A DNA stretch of 64,000 nucleotides from Sulfuriferula multivorans (lineage in GTDB: Bacteria; Pseudomonadota; Gammaproteobacteria; Burkholderiales; Sulfuriferulaceae). The notes beneath the pieces are model-generated. The model did not search any database. It saw only the letters and a program-made list of their open reading frames with translations, and had not been told where the DNA came from. Of the stretch, positions 23,538-31,769 are shown one piece after another. The position numbers were made by a program, and so were the translations under genes. The first letter of the stretch is position 1. Every line of letters starts with the position of its first letter. The stretch is from the NCBI RefSeq assembly GCF_003851125.1, contig NZ_BGOW01000017.1, positions 62,001 through 126,000 of the forward strand, written 5' to 3'.

Positions 23538-24139
23538 TGGCGCCAGGCCTGCCCACGGCGAGGGCGACGGTGATTTTATGGCTGTTGCTGGCGGCGGCTG
23601 CCGGCGTGGCGATCCTGCTCGGCTGGATGCTGTTCATGCGCTCGGTGCTACCGCCCGCGCCGGTCAATGTCTCGGTCCCGGCGGTGGCGGCAGGCGAGAT
23701 CCGCGCCATTCCCAAAACCGCTGTGGCCATCCGGGCGCCGGTCAAGGTCTACCGCGGCGGCGCGCCGCTCAAGCGCCGCCTGAATCTGCCGCAGCCCGTC
23801 GCGGACAATGCGGCGCAGCAGGTGATCGCGGCCAGCCAGGTGCGTGCCGACGACCATCCGCAGACCATCACCACGCTGATCAATACCGAGACCGGCGACA
23901 GCGAGACCTATGTGCGGCGCGACCCGCTGCCGTGGCTGGCATGGGATGCGCGCGGCGAGGCGGCGATGTATGTGGGCATCCAACGCGGCGGCCCGGCACT
24001 GCGCCTTGAAGCGCGTCAGGGCATGGTGCAGATCAAGGCATTGCATGTCGGGGTGATCGGCTCGGTGGACCAGCCGCTGGGCGGCGCGCCGCGCGATACG
24101 GATTATTTCATCGGCGCCGGAGTGTGGGCGAAATGGTGA
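23534..24139 (+). CDS. Membrane-anchored lysis-region protein
   Basis: A 201-residue protein with one transmembrane segment (about residues 12-34) and a C-terminal region that should be periplasmic. It overlaps the holin-like gene (ATGA). It could serve in lysis, as a spanin or antiholin, but it lacks the coiled-coil style of an Rz protein. The function is unknown. Confidence 0.5.
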   Translation: MMAPGLPTARATVILWLLLAAAAGVAILLGWMLFMRSVLPPAPVNVSVPAVAAGEIRAIPKTAVAIRAPVKVYRGGAPLKRRLNLPQPVADNAAQQVIAASQVRADDHPQTITTLINTETGDSETYVRRDPLPWLAWDARGEAAMYVGIQRGGPALRLEARQGMVQIKALHVGVIGSVDQPLGGAPRDTDYFIGAGVWAKW

Positions 24140-24147
24140 TCGCTGGC

Positions 24148-24219
24148 GTAGGGCGCAATAACCAACGGGCATTGCGCCGGATGCATGCGGTGCAATGCGC
24201 TGCGCTTATTGCACCCTAC
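24148..24219. repeat. REP/MITE-like palindromic element, copy D
   Basis: A 72-bp element that starts like copies B and C and ends GCACCCTAC. It lies 8 nt after the stop of the preceding gene and 14 nt before the zinc-finger gene. Confidence 0.85.
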
Positions 24220-24233
24220 GTGGGGCTGGTCTG

Positions 24234-24425
24234 ATGGATATATTCGACCGTGCCCAGGAAGTCGAGGAAAAAGAGCGCGCTGCCTGCCTGGACTGGGCAC
24301 GCAACCGGCCATCGATGCTGCCGTCCGGGCATTGCTACAACTGCGACGAGGATCTGGCTGCAGGAAAATTATTTTGCGATGCGGATTGCCGCGACGACTA
24401 TCAAAAACGCACGGGACGAAAATAA
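24234..24425 (+). CDS. TraR/DksA-type zinc-finger protein
   Basis: 63 residues with Cys34, Cys37, Cys48 and Cys52 (CYNCDEDLAAGKLFCDADC), the short TraR/DksA-like finger common in Mu-like phages before gp25. Such proteins may modulate RNA polymerase. It touches the next gene. Confidence 0.75.
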   Translation: MDIFDRAQEVEEKERAACLDWARNRPSMLPSGHCYNCDEDLAAGKLFCDADCRDDYQKRTGRK

Positions 24426-24754
24426 TGGATTACAAAGGCTGGATCGACACGCTGCAATTCCTGATCATGAGCGCGGTGGGCGTATGGATGTACCTGGAGC
24501 GCAAAAACGACAAGGCGCACGAGCGCATCACCGCGCTGGAAACGGTGCTGGAAAACAATATCGCCCGGCATGCCGATCGGCTGATGAAGATCGAAACGCA
24601 GATCGAAGGCCTGCCCAGCCAGAACGATATCGGCAAAGTCTACGAACGCGTGCAGAGCATCGACCAGCGCATCAGCCACATCGAGGGCCAGTTCGTCGGC
24701 AGCAACCATACGCTGAACCTGATCCACGAATATCTGATGAAAGAAAAATCATGA
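24425..24754 (+). CDS. DUF2730 family protein (Mu gp25-like)
   Basis: A 109-residue protein with an N-terminal membrane segment (LQFLIMSAVGVWMYLE) and a coiled coil thereafter. This matches DUF2730, found before gp26/gp27 in Mu-like phages. The function is unknown. Confidence 0.75.
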   Translation: MDYKGWIDTLQFLIMSAVGVWMYLERKNDKAHERITALETVLENNIARHADRLMKIETQIEGLPSQNDIGKVYERVQSIDQRISHIEGQFVGSNHTLNLIHEYLMKEKS

Positions 24755-25050
24755 AGCCGTTTACCCAGCACGTGGCCGAGGACCGCCGCCTGATGATCCT
24801 GCGCATCCTGTCCGAATCGGGCGAGTACCGGGCGAATATCTACCTGATCCAGCGCATGCTGGCCAACGTCGGCCACGCGGTCAGCGGCGACATGCTGCGC
24901 GACGATCTGGCTTGGCTGGAGCAGCACGGCCTGGTGGAGGTCACCACCACCGCCGGGCTGGAAATCCCCAGCCTGATCAGCCGCGGGCTGGATGCCGCGC
25001 TGGGCCGCACGCGCGTGCCCGGCGTGGCGCGCCCGATGCCGGAGGCATGA
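24751..25050 (+). CDS. Mu gp26-like winged-helix phage protein
   Basis: A 99-residue protein; RRLMILRILSESGEYRANIY and LRDDLAWLEQHGLVEV form an ArsR-like winged helix. It lies between the gp25-like and gp27-like genes, as in Mu, with overlapping ends. Confidence 0.75.
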   Translation: MKPFTQHVAEDRRLMILRILSESGEYRANIYLIQRMLANVGHAVSGDMLRDDLAWLEQHGLVEVTTTAGLEIPSLISRGLDAALGRTRVPGVARPMPEA

Positions 25051-25568
25051 TGGCGCGCCCGTCGAGCGTCAAGCGGCTGGACCCGAGCGTGCGCGCCGCG
25101 GTGGACGATGCGATCCGCGAGGGCCGCGCGACCATCGAGGATATCGTCGCGCTGCTGCGCAACCTGGGCGCCGATATCAGCCGCAGCGCGGTGGGCAGAT
25201 ACAAACAACAGGCCGAGTCGCAAATGGCGCGCTACCGCGAAGCGCAGGAGGTGGCCAAGGTGTGGATCGGGCGGCTGGAATCTGATCCGGAGGGCGATGT
25301 GGGGCGGCTGCTGCCGGAAATGCTGCGCGCGGTCGCGTTCCAGCAGCTTGCCGGGCTGGAGGATGGCCAGGTGGATAGCAAGGAAATCGCGTTGCTCGCC
25401 CGCGCTATCAAAGATGCGGCCGGGGCGACCAAAACCAGCGTGGAAGCCGAGCGCCTGCGCCGCGAAATGCGCGACGCATTGCGCAAGGTGGAGACGGCGG
25501 CGGAGACGGTAAGCCGCGATCCGGCAGCCCTGAAACGTGCCATTGCGGCGGCGTATGGACTCCTCTGA
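25050..25568 (+). CDS. DUF3486 family protein (Mu gp27-like, small terminase)
   Basis: 172 residues (MARPSSVKRLDPSVRAAVDD), with an HTH-like region and a helical C-terminal region. DUF3486 proteins are the small terminase subunit candidates of Mu-like phages. GGAGG lies 4 nt before the chosen ATG. It overlaps the large terminase gene. Confidence 0.8.
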   Translation: MARPSSVKRLDPSVRAAVDDAIREGRATIEDIVALLRNLGADISRSAVGRYKQQAESQMARYREAQEVAKVWIGRLESDPEGDVGRLLPEMLRAVAFQQLAGLEDGQVDSKEIALLARAIKDAAGATKTSVEAERLRREMRDALRKVETAAETVSRDPAALKRAIAAAYGLL

Positions 25569-26940
25569 GATCACCCTCTATCCGTATCAGCGCGCCTGGC
25601 TGGAAGACCCGGCGCGCTTTGCCGTGGGCATGTTCGCGCGCCAGACCGGTAAAACGTTTACCACCACGCTGGCAGTGGTGCTGGATACGGTGCGCGCCGA
25701 GTTGGACGGCAAGCGCACGCGCTGGATCATCCTGTCGCGCGGCGAGCGCCAGGCGCGCGAGGCGATGGAGGCCGGAGTCAAGTTGCACCTGGCGGCCATC
25801 GGCACGGTTTTTCAGGCACACGAATACGAGTGGGAGCCAGGCATCAACGCGCTGGAAGTCACGCTGCCGGGCGGGTCGCGCATCACCGCCCTGCCCGCCA
25901 ACCCGGATACGGCGCGCGGTTTCTCGGCCAACGTGATGCTGGACGAGTTCGCGTTTCATGCCGATAGCCGGAAAATCTGGACGGCGCTGTTTCCGGTGAT
26001 CTCGGCGGGCTGGAAGTTGCGCGTGGTATCCACTCCGAACGGCAAGGGCAACAAATTTTACGAGCTGATGACGGACAAGGCGCTGGACGGCATCTGGAGC
26101 CGCCATACAGTGGATATTTACCAGGCTGTCGCGGACGGCCTGCCGCGCGACATCGAGGCGCTGCGCCTGGGTATCAACGATCCGGATGCGTGGGCGCAGG
26201 AATACGAGCTCAAATGGCTGGACGAGGCATCCGCCTGGCTGCCGTACGAGCTGATCGACGGCTGCGAGCATGCCGGCGCGGGGCTGCCCGATCATTACAG
26301 CGGTGGACCGTGTTTTATCGGCATTGATATCGCCGCGCGAAACGACCTGTTTGTGATCGCGGTGCTCGAGGCCGTGGGTGACGTGCTGTGGTGCCGCGAG
26401 ATGATCGTGCGCCGCCGCATCAAATTTGCCGAGCAGGATGTATTGCTGGATGAGGTGATGCGGCGCTACCGGGTGGTGCGCGTGGCGATGGACCAGACCG
26501 GCATGGGCGAGAAGCCGGTCGAGGACGCGCAGCGCCGTCACGGCCAGCTGCGCGTGGAGGGCGTGCTGTTCAGCGCGGCGCGCAAACTGGATATGGCCAC
26601 GGCGCTGAAAGAGCGCATGGAGGATCATACCCTGCGCCTGCCGATGGGCGACGCGCTGTTGCGTGCCGACCTGCATGCGATCAAAAAACAGGTGGGCGTC
26701 ACCGGCATACCGCGCCTGTTGGCCGATGGCGATACCGACGGCCATGCCGACCGGTTCTGGGCGCTGGCGCTGGCCTGCGCGGCCGGATCCGGGCCGGTAG
26801 TGCAGATCGATTTCCAGTCCGCCGGCAGCCGCGCCGGCAACATCCTCGGCGATGCTGGCCTGGGCGGATTCAGCCAGGCCGATATCACCCGCACCGGCTG
26901 GGGTACGGTGAGCGGCAACCACGATTTTACGGGATTCTAA
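25555..26940 (+). CDS. Terminase large subunit (Mu gp28-like)
   Basis: 461 residues from ATG 25555. The ATPase has a Walker A-like ARQTGKT (residues 28-34) and a Walker B NVMLDE (D130, E131). The nuclease half shows FIGIDIAARNDLFVIAVLE and AMDQTGMG with acidic residues. It pumps phage DNA into the procapsid, and in Mu-like phages it cuts host DNA flanking the prophage. The portal gene follows 1 nt later. Confidence 0.92.
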   Translation: MDSSEITLYPYQRAWLEDPARFAVGMFARQTGKTFTTTLAVVLDTVRAELDGKRTRWIILSRGERQAREAMEAGVKLHLAAIGTVFQAHEYEWEPGINALEVTLPGGSRITALPANPDTARGFSANVMLDEFAFHADSRKIWTALFPVISAGWKLRVVSTPNGKGNKFYELMTDKALDGIWSRHTVDIYQAVADGLPRDIEALRLGINDPDAWAQEYELKWLDEASAWLPYELIDGCEHAGAGLPDHYSGGPCFIGIDIAARNDLFVIAVLEAVGDVLWCREMIVRRRIKFAEQDVLLDEVMRRYRVVRVAMDQTGMGEKPVEDAQRRHGQLRVEGVLFSAARKLDMATALKERMEDHTLRLPMGDALLRADLHAIKKQVGVTGIPRLLADGDTDGHADRFWALALACAAGSGPVVQIDFQSAGSRAGNILGDAGLGGFSQADITRTGWGTVSGNHDFTGF

Positions 26941-26941
26941 T

Positions 26942-28444
26942 ATGGCCACCAAACCACTGATGCAGGAAATCGCCACGTCTCTGGACGGGCGCGACATCAC
27001 GCGCGGATTCATCGACCCGCTGCGCGTGCAGATGCCCGACGACACGGTGCTGATGCAGCGCGGGGGCGGCGATTACACGCTGTACCGCGAGGTGTTGCGC
27101 GACGATCACGTCAAATCGTCGCTGACCCAGCGCATCCACTCGGTGATTGCGCGGCCGTGGGAGGTGCGCCCCGGCGGAAAACGCGCGATCGACAAGGCGG
27201 CGTCGGATTTTTTGAGCGAGCAGGTGCAGGCGCTGAACTGGGACAGCATTACCGAAAAAATGCTCTACGGCGTGTTTTATGGCCATGCGGTCAGCGAGGT
27301 GCTGTGGGGCATCGACAATAACCGGCTGATCATTGCCGATATCAAGGTCCGCGACCGGCGCCGTTTCGGCTACGACGGCGCCGGGCGGCTGCGCATGCGC
27401 ACGATGGCGAATTACGACGGCGAGCTGCTGCCGGACCGTAAATTCTGGCACTTTTCCACCGGCGCGGATCACGATGATGCTCCCTATGGGCTGGGCCTGG
27501 CGCACTGGCTGTACTGGCCGGTGTGGCTGAAACGCAACGGACTGAAATTCTGGGCAGTGTTTCTGGAGAAATTCGGCCAGCCAACGGCGGTGGGGAAATT
27601 TCCGGCCGGTACGTCGGACACCGACCAGAACAAGCTGCTGGCCGCGCTGCAGGCGATCCAGCGCGATTCCGCGATCATTTTTCCCGACGGCATGCAGGCC
27701 GAGCTGCTCGAGGCGACGCGATCCGGTACCGCGGATCACAAGGAATTCACCGCGATGCTGAATTCGGCCATCATGATCATCACCATCGGCCAGACCGCGA
27801 CCACGCAGGGAACGCCGGGCAAGCTCGGCAATAACAAGGAACAGGCCGAGGTGCGCAAGGACATCTCCAAGGCCGATGCGGATCTGGTGTGCATGTCATT
27901 CAACGACACGATCGCGAGGTGGTTGACCGAATACAATTTCCCCGGCGCCGCGCTGCCGCAACTGTGGCGCATCATGGACGATGAGGAAAACCTCGATACG
28001 CGCGCGACGCGCGACGAGACCATCGCCAAGATCGGCTTCAAGCCCACGTTGAAATATATTACCGATACCTATGGTGGGGAATGGACCGAGCAAACACCGC
28101 CTGCGCCGCTGCCAGCGTTACCGGTACCGGCTGTTCCAGCACCGCCAGCAGCCCAGTTCGCTGCCGATGTAGCTGCCAACCCGACGCCGATCGATCCGCT
28201 GACCGAGCGCATGGCCGTGGAGGCTGCACCGGCATTTGGCGATCTGCTCAACCAGATCCGCCTGTATGTCGAATCGGCCGAGAGCATGGAACAGCTGCGC
28301 GACTGGTTGCTGACCAGCTACGGCGATCTGGATACCGGGCAGCTGCAGCAGGTGATGGCGATCGGATTCGCCAGCGCGGATCTGGCCGGCCGATTTGATG
28401 TCGCCAATGAAGACAAACTTATTTCAACAGGAGAAATACCATGA
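26942..28444 (+). CDS. Portal protein, DUF935 (Mu gp29-like)
   Basis: 500 residues. LREDDHV-type sequence (REVLRDDHVKSSLTQRI), KMLYGVFYGHAVSEVLW and GTPGKLGNNKEQAEVR match the DUF935 portal family. It forms the DNA entry channel at one capsid vertex. Its stop overlaps the first gene of the CRISPR-like module (ATGA), which also has AGGAGA upstream, so its translation leads directly into that module. In Mu the next gene is F. Confidence 0.92.
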   Translation: MATKPLMQEIATSLDGRDITRGFIDPLRVQMPDDTVLMQRGGGDYTLYREVLRDDHVKSSLTQRIHSVIARPWEVRPGGKRAIDKAASDFLSEQVQALNWDSITEKMLYGVFYGHAVSEVLWGIDNNRLIIADIKVRDRRRFGYDGAGRLRMRTMANYDGELLPDRKFWHFSTGADHDDAPYGLGLAHWLYWPVWLKRNGLKFWAVFLEKFGQPTAVGKFPAGTSDTDQNKLLAALQAIQRDSAIIFPDGMQAELLEATRSGTADHKEFTAMLNSAIMIITIGQTATTQGTPGKLGNNKEQAEVRKDISKADADLVCMSFNDTIARWLTEYNFPGAALPQLWRIMDDEENLDTRATRDETIAKIGFKPTLKYITDTYGGEWTEQTPPAPLPALPVPAVPAPPAAQFAADVAANPTPIDPLTERMAVEAAPAFGDLLNQIRLYVESAESMEQLRDWLLTSYGDLDTGQLQQVMAIGFASADLAGRFDVANEDKLISTGEIP

Positions 28445-29775
28445 GCATCGCAGCTACATTTGATTTTCTGCGCCGTGCCGCGCAGACCGCCACGATCCGC
28501 ACCGGGCGCGGTTTCGCCGATTTCCTGACCTCGCGCATCGTGCAGGCGACCACCGAACCATCCTTGCTGGCGGCGATGGAGCGTTTGCTAAAAAGCCTGG
28601 GTAGTGACATCAGCTATATCGGCGGCGAGAAAATGGCGCGATTCATGGCTGCTGCCGGGGGCGTCGAGGCCCCCGGGCTGCTCAGCTGGTTGCGCGCCTA
28701 TCCAAACATGGCGGCCATGATTGCATTGCTGCGCAACGATGATGATTATGCGGCTGCACTGGCGAGCATCCAGCTGCCTGCTGCCCAGGTGGGCGACCGC
28801 GGTAGCGCGCCACCATCACGTCCCTGGCAGATCGGTATCAGCGCAATTTGCACCAGCCCATTGGCGCATGGCGCCGACGGCAAAGCCGGCAATGCCACCC
28901 TGTTCCGGCGCCAGCAGGTACTCAGCACCACGGGGCAGGTGCTCGATCTGCCCTTCTACGCCGGCAATGCCGTGCGCGGGCAACTGCGCGACATCCTGGC
29001 GGATCACTTCATCGGCGCGCTCGGCCTGACAGTCAGCCGGGTGCGTCCGCCGCTGGCATTGTGGTTTTTCCATGCGCTGTATGCCGGCGGCGTGCTGGAG
29101 GAGGGCGGCGGCGATGCGATCAAGGCGGTCGGCAACGAGCTGGGCAATAACGGCACCTTGCGCACCGAGGGCGTGCACCGGCTACGCGATCATCTACCTG
29201 CGCTGTCTCTGCTGGGCGTGGCGCTCGGCAATCGGGTGCTGCCGGGCCGTCTGTATGCCGGCGATCTGCGGCCGCGTTGCCGCGAGTGGGGAAACGGCGC
29301 GATCGATGCCGCCGAGCTGATGGAGTGGACGTTCCTGACGCGCCGCGAGGACCACGAGGATCACGCCGACAACCACAGCATGATCGCCAATACGGAATGC
29401 CTGCGCACCGGCACGGTGCTGGAAGGCGGCATCGACCTGGATACTCATGCCGGCGATCTGGAGCGCAGCGCGCTGGGTTGCGGGCTGGCGCTGCTACAGC
29501 AGCGCGGGCTGCTCGGCGCGGAAAACCGGCGCGGCCTGGGCAGAGTGGACATGGCCATCAGCGGCGCGCCCGATCCGGCGCTGTATCTGGACTGGCTGGC
29601 CGCTGAAAAGCCGCGCATCCTTGATTACCTGGCCGGCATCCATGCCACGGATACCAGCGGCAACGATGCGATTCTGGGCGCGCAGCGCGCCGCCAAATCC
29701 AAACCCAAAGGCAAGCCGGCGAAGGCGGCGGTTGCGCCTGAACCGTTCCAGGATGATTCGCTGGCTGGCCTGTAA
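28441..29775 (+). CDS. csf2: Csf2 (Cas7-type) CRISPR effector subunit with an extra helical N-terminal domain
   Basis: 444 residues; AGGAGA 6 nt before the ATG. Residues 1-115 are helical and small-subunit-like, possibly a fused Cas11. Residues about 127-400 look like Csf2: GNAVRGQLRD (175-184), a segment with MIANTECLRTGTVLEGGIDL (314-333), and a Gly-rich GAENRRGLGRVDM (359-371). The C-terminus is a Lys/Ala-rich linker. In type IV complexes Csf2 copies coat the guide RNA as the filament backbone. It is coupled to the portal gene upstream and to csf1 downstream (TAATG). The assignment comes from motifs and neighbours, not from a database search. Confidence 0.78.
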   Translation: MSIAATFDFLRRAAQTATIRTGRGFADFLTSRIVQATTEPSLLAAMERLLKSLGSDISYIGGEKMARFMAAAGGVEAPGLLSWLRAYPNMAAMIALLRNDDDYAAALASIQLPAAQVGDRGSAPPSRPWQIGISAICTSPLAHGADGKAGNATLFRRQQVLSTTGQVLDLPFYAGNAVRGQLRDILADHFIGALGLTVSRVRPPLALWFFHALYAGGVLEEGGGDAIKAVGNELGNNGTLRTEGVHRLRDHLPALSLLGVALGNRVLPGRLYAGDLRPRCREWGNGAIDAAELMEWTFLTRREDHEDHADNHSMIANTECLRTGTVLEGGIDLDTHAGDLERSALGCGLALLQQRGLLGAENRRGLGRVDMAISGAPDPALYLDWLAAEKPRILDYLAGIHATDTSGNDAILGAQRAAKSKPKGKPAKAAVAPEPFQDDSLAGL

Positions 29776-30440
29776 TGCACGCGGTCGACCTGATCTATTC
29801 CGCACTGGATCCGGATAATCCGGAATATCCGGTATTGCCGGGCGATCCGGTCGATGGTATCTGCTGTATCACCGGACAGAGCGGCCCATGCCTGCCGCGC
29901 AAATCGCTGCTCGGCCCGAGCTTCACCACCGGCGATTTGCTGGCATTGCCGGGCGGCACTCAGGTCGGCGTTGCCGCCTATGTCGCGCTCAAATACAAAT
30001 GGGAGCGCATGGGCGCGTGGATCTGCGATGGCAAAACCTTCCGGCGCCTCGATCGCCAGGGCGTGCGGGCTGCCGTGCTGGGCGCAGTACCCAAGCGGCC
30101 CTGGGCCGGATTTGCAACAACCAGCTATAAAAAGCATGGCGCGCTGCTGGCGCCGGTCAATAACCGCGATCGAAATGTCTGGCTGTGGAACGTGGAGCAT
30201 ATCGATTGCTCCGACCGCGAGCAGGTCGTCGAATTGTGGGATGCTCTGAATGCGGCGCTGCGCGCGGGCATCGGCCGCACGGTCATCGAGTCCCTGGATT
30301 GCCCGGCGTGGCTGCTGGAACGCATCGGCCTGGACGTATGGCTGGCATTCGTGCGCTGGGCGCGGCCTCATCACAAGAGCGGTCTGTACCGGTTTCTGAC
30401 GTATCTGCTGCCGAGCCAGGAGGAGCTGAAAAGTGCGTGA
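29775..30440 (+). CDS. csf1: Csf1-like type IV CRISPR protein
   Basis: 221 residues. Near residue 30 there is a cysteine cluster (GICCITGQSGPCLP), where Csf1 proteins carry a zinc finger. Only Cys30, Cys31, Cys39 and Cys84 are candidate ligands, so the finger looks incomplete. The part KHGALLAPVNNRDRNVWLW and following helices have the style of Csf1, the type IV counterpart of the Cas8 large subunit. It overlaps csf2 by 1 nt and the CysH-like gene by 8 nt. Confidence 0.7.
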   Translation: MHAVDLIYSALDPDNPEYPVLPGDPVDGICCITGQSGPCLPRKSLLGPSFTTGDLLALPGGTQVGVAAYVALKYKWERMGAWICDGKTFRRLDRQGVRAAVLGAVPKRPWAGFATTSYKKHGALLAPVNNRDRNVWLWNVEHIDCSDREQVVELWDALNAALRAGIGRTVIESLDCPAWLLERIGLDVWLAFVRWARPHHKSGLYRFLTYLLPSQEELKSA

Positions 30441-31131
30441 TGCGCTTTATCGCAAAGTCCATGCGCATCGGTACCGGCGCGCGATCGATGATGCCCATGC
30501 GGTGATCGTCCGGGCGCTGCAACAGGCTGGCGATGCCATCGTGGCTATCGGGGTATCCGGTGGCAAAGACAGCGTGGCAATGTGCCACCTGGTGGCCCAG
30601 CATTGCCGGCCGCTCATCATCTACAACGATTCGGGCCTCGAAATGCCGGAGAGCCTGGACATGGTGCGCGCCGTTGCGGAGCGGTTGGAGCTGGAAATCC
30701 ATATCGCCCGGGGCGATGCCGTCGCTTTGCAAGCGGCGGGATTGCGTAACTACGATGCCATTCTCGAGCCGGTACAGCGTGCCATAAGAGAGCGCGGTGT
30801 CGCTCTGGAGTTTGTCGGGCTACGCCGTTGCGAGAGCCGCCACCGGCGTATGCTGATCGGCCGCTATGGCCCGGTGCATCAGTCTATACGCTGGGGCTGC
30901 CTGGTGGCATGGCCGATGCGCAACTGGAGCAGCGGCGATGTGTTTGCCTATCTGGACGAGTACGGATTGCCCGTGCATCCGGCCTATTTGCGCTATGCGG
31001 GTATCGATCGGGACGCCATCCGCGTGTCGTGGGCATATGACCCGGACCGCCACGAGGACGGTGATGCGGAATATGTCCGCCAGTGGTATCCGGCGCTTTT
31101 TCGCCAGTTGCGAGACAAGGGATTGCTATGA
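30433..31131 (+). CDS. CysH-like PP-loop protein of the type IV-B module
   Basis: 232 residues from a GTG with AGGAG 8 nt upstream. The PP-loop SGGKDS (42-47) and YNDSGLEMPES place it in the PAPS reductase/ATP pyrophosphatase family. The C-terminal ECGLH-type motif with the catalytic cysteine of true PAPS reductases is missing, so sulfate reduction is unlikely. CysH-like genes accompany type IV-B loci, and their role there is unknown. The close packing between csf1 and csf3 supports a shared function. Confidence 0.85.
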   Translation: MRDALYRKVHAHRYRRAIDDAHAVIVRALQQAGDAIVAIGVSGGKDSVAMCHLVAQHCRPLIIYNDSGLEMPESLDMVRAVAERLELEIHIARGDAVALQAAGLRNYDAILEPVQRAIRERGVALEFVGLRRCESRHRRMLIGRYGPVHQSIRWGCLVAWPMRNWSSGDVFAYLDEYGLPVHPAYLRYAGIDRDAIRVSWAYDPDRHEDGDAEYVRQWYPALFRQLRDKGLL

Positions 31132-31769
31132 GTGACAATTTAAAAATCACGATCACGCTGGATGGCACCGGCCTGTACTACGACCCATCCGAGCCTATCC
31201 ACATCGACGCGCTGATTGCGTGGGCGCTGGCGCCGATCCAGGCGACGCAACGCAATCTGAGCCGGGATGATTTGCCGGAAGCGTTGCGCCTGCCTATTTC
31301 CAAGCGCAGCGCCGGGAATACCTGGGTATACGCCGCTTCCGCCCTGTTTCCGGAGGGCGAAACTGCGGAGACATTTACCCACTGGCGCAAGCGTTTCCGC
31401 GTCGGGCGCGCCGAGCTGACGCGCGGATCGCCCAATCTGACCAACAGCACCTACCGCGACTGGAACATGCCGATGCCATTGCTGCTCACGCATCGGATGA
31501 TCGGCTATGCCATCGGAGACCGGCGCGATTTGATTAAATTGCTGCGCCGTATTCCGGCCCTCGGCAAAAAGCGCGCACACGGCCACGGCCGCATTACTGG
31601 CGTAGAGATCGAGCGTGTGGACTATGATTGGTCGATGACCTGCGAGGGTCGCGCCATGCGCTGGTTACCAGACCCGTCCGGCACGCGCCTGGTGCGCCCG
31701 CAGCCACCGTATTGGAACCCGCATGAGAGGGTGAATTGTTGTGAAGTGGGTGATTTATGGACAGCATAG
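31128..31769 (+). CDS. csf3: Csf3 (Cas5-type) CRISPR effector subunit
   Basis: 213 residues. A RAMP-style N-terminal strand (LKITITLDGTGLYYDP), the region MPLLLTHRMIGYAIGDRRDL and a Gly-rich loop GKKRAHGHGRITG (146-158) fit Csf3, the Cas5-like subunit expected to hold the 5' handle of the guide. It overlaps the CysH-like gene by 4 nt and the F gene by 13 nt, so the module ends inside the head operon without its own terminator. Confidence 0.75.
   Translation: MSDNLKITITLDGTGLYYDPSEPIHIDALIAWALAPIQATQRNLSRDDLPEALRLPISKRSAGNTWVYAASALFPEGETAETFTHWRKRFRVGRAELTRGSPNLTNSTYRDWNMPMPLLLTHRMIGYAIGDRRDLIKLLRRIPALGKKRAHGHGRITGVEIERVDYDWSMTCEGRAMRWLPDPSGTRLVRPQPPYWNPHERVNCCEVGDLWTA

Noticed and set aside
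9456-24219. REP-like copies as widely spaced CRISPR repeats
   Set aside because: They are palindromic, kilobases apart, in both orientations, and lie at gene borders.
25408-27045. 545-codon minus-strand frame opposite terminase and portal
   Set aside because: The composition is His/Arg/Gln-rich shadow sequence; the terminase on the plus strand has full motifs.
30433-31131. DndC/phosphorothioation or sulfate assimilation gene
   Set aside because: No dndB, D, E or cysD/I/J genes are close by. The gene overlaps csf1 and csf3, which fits type IV-B better.
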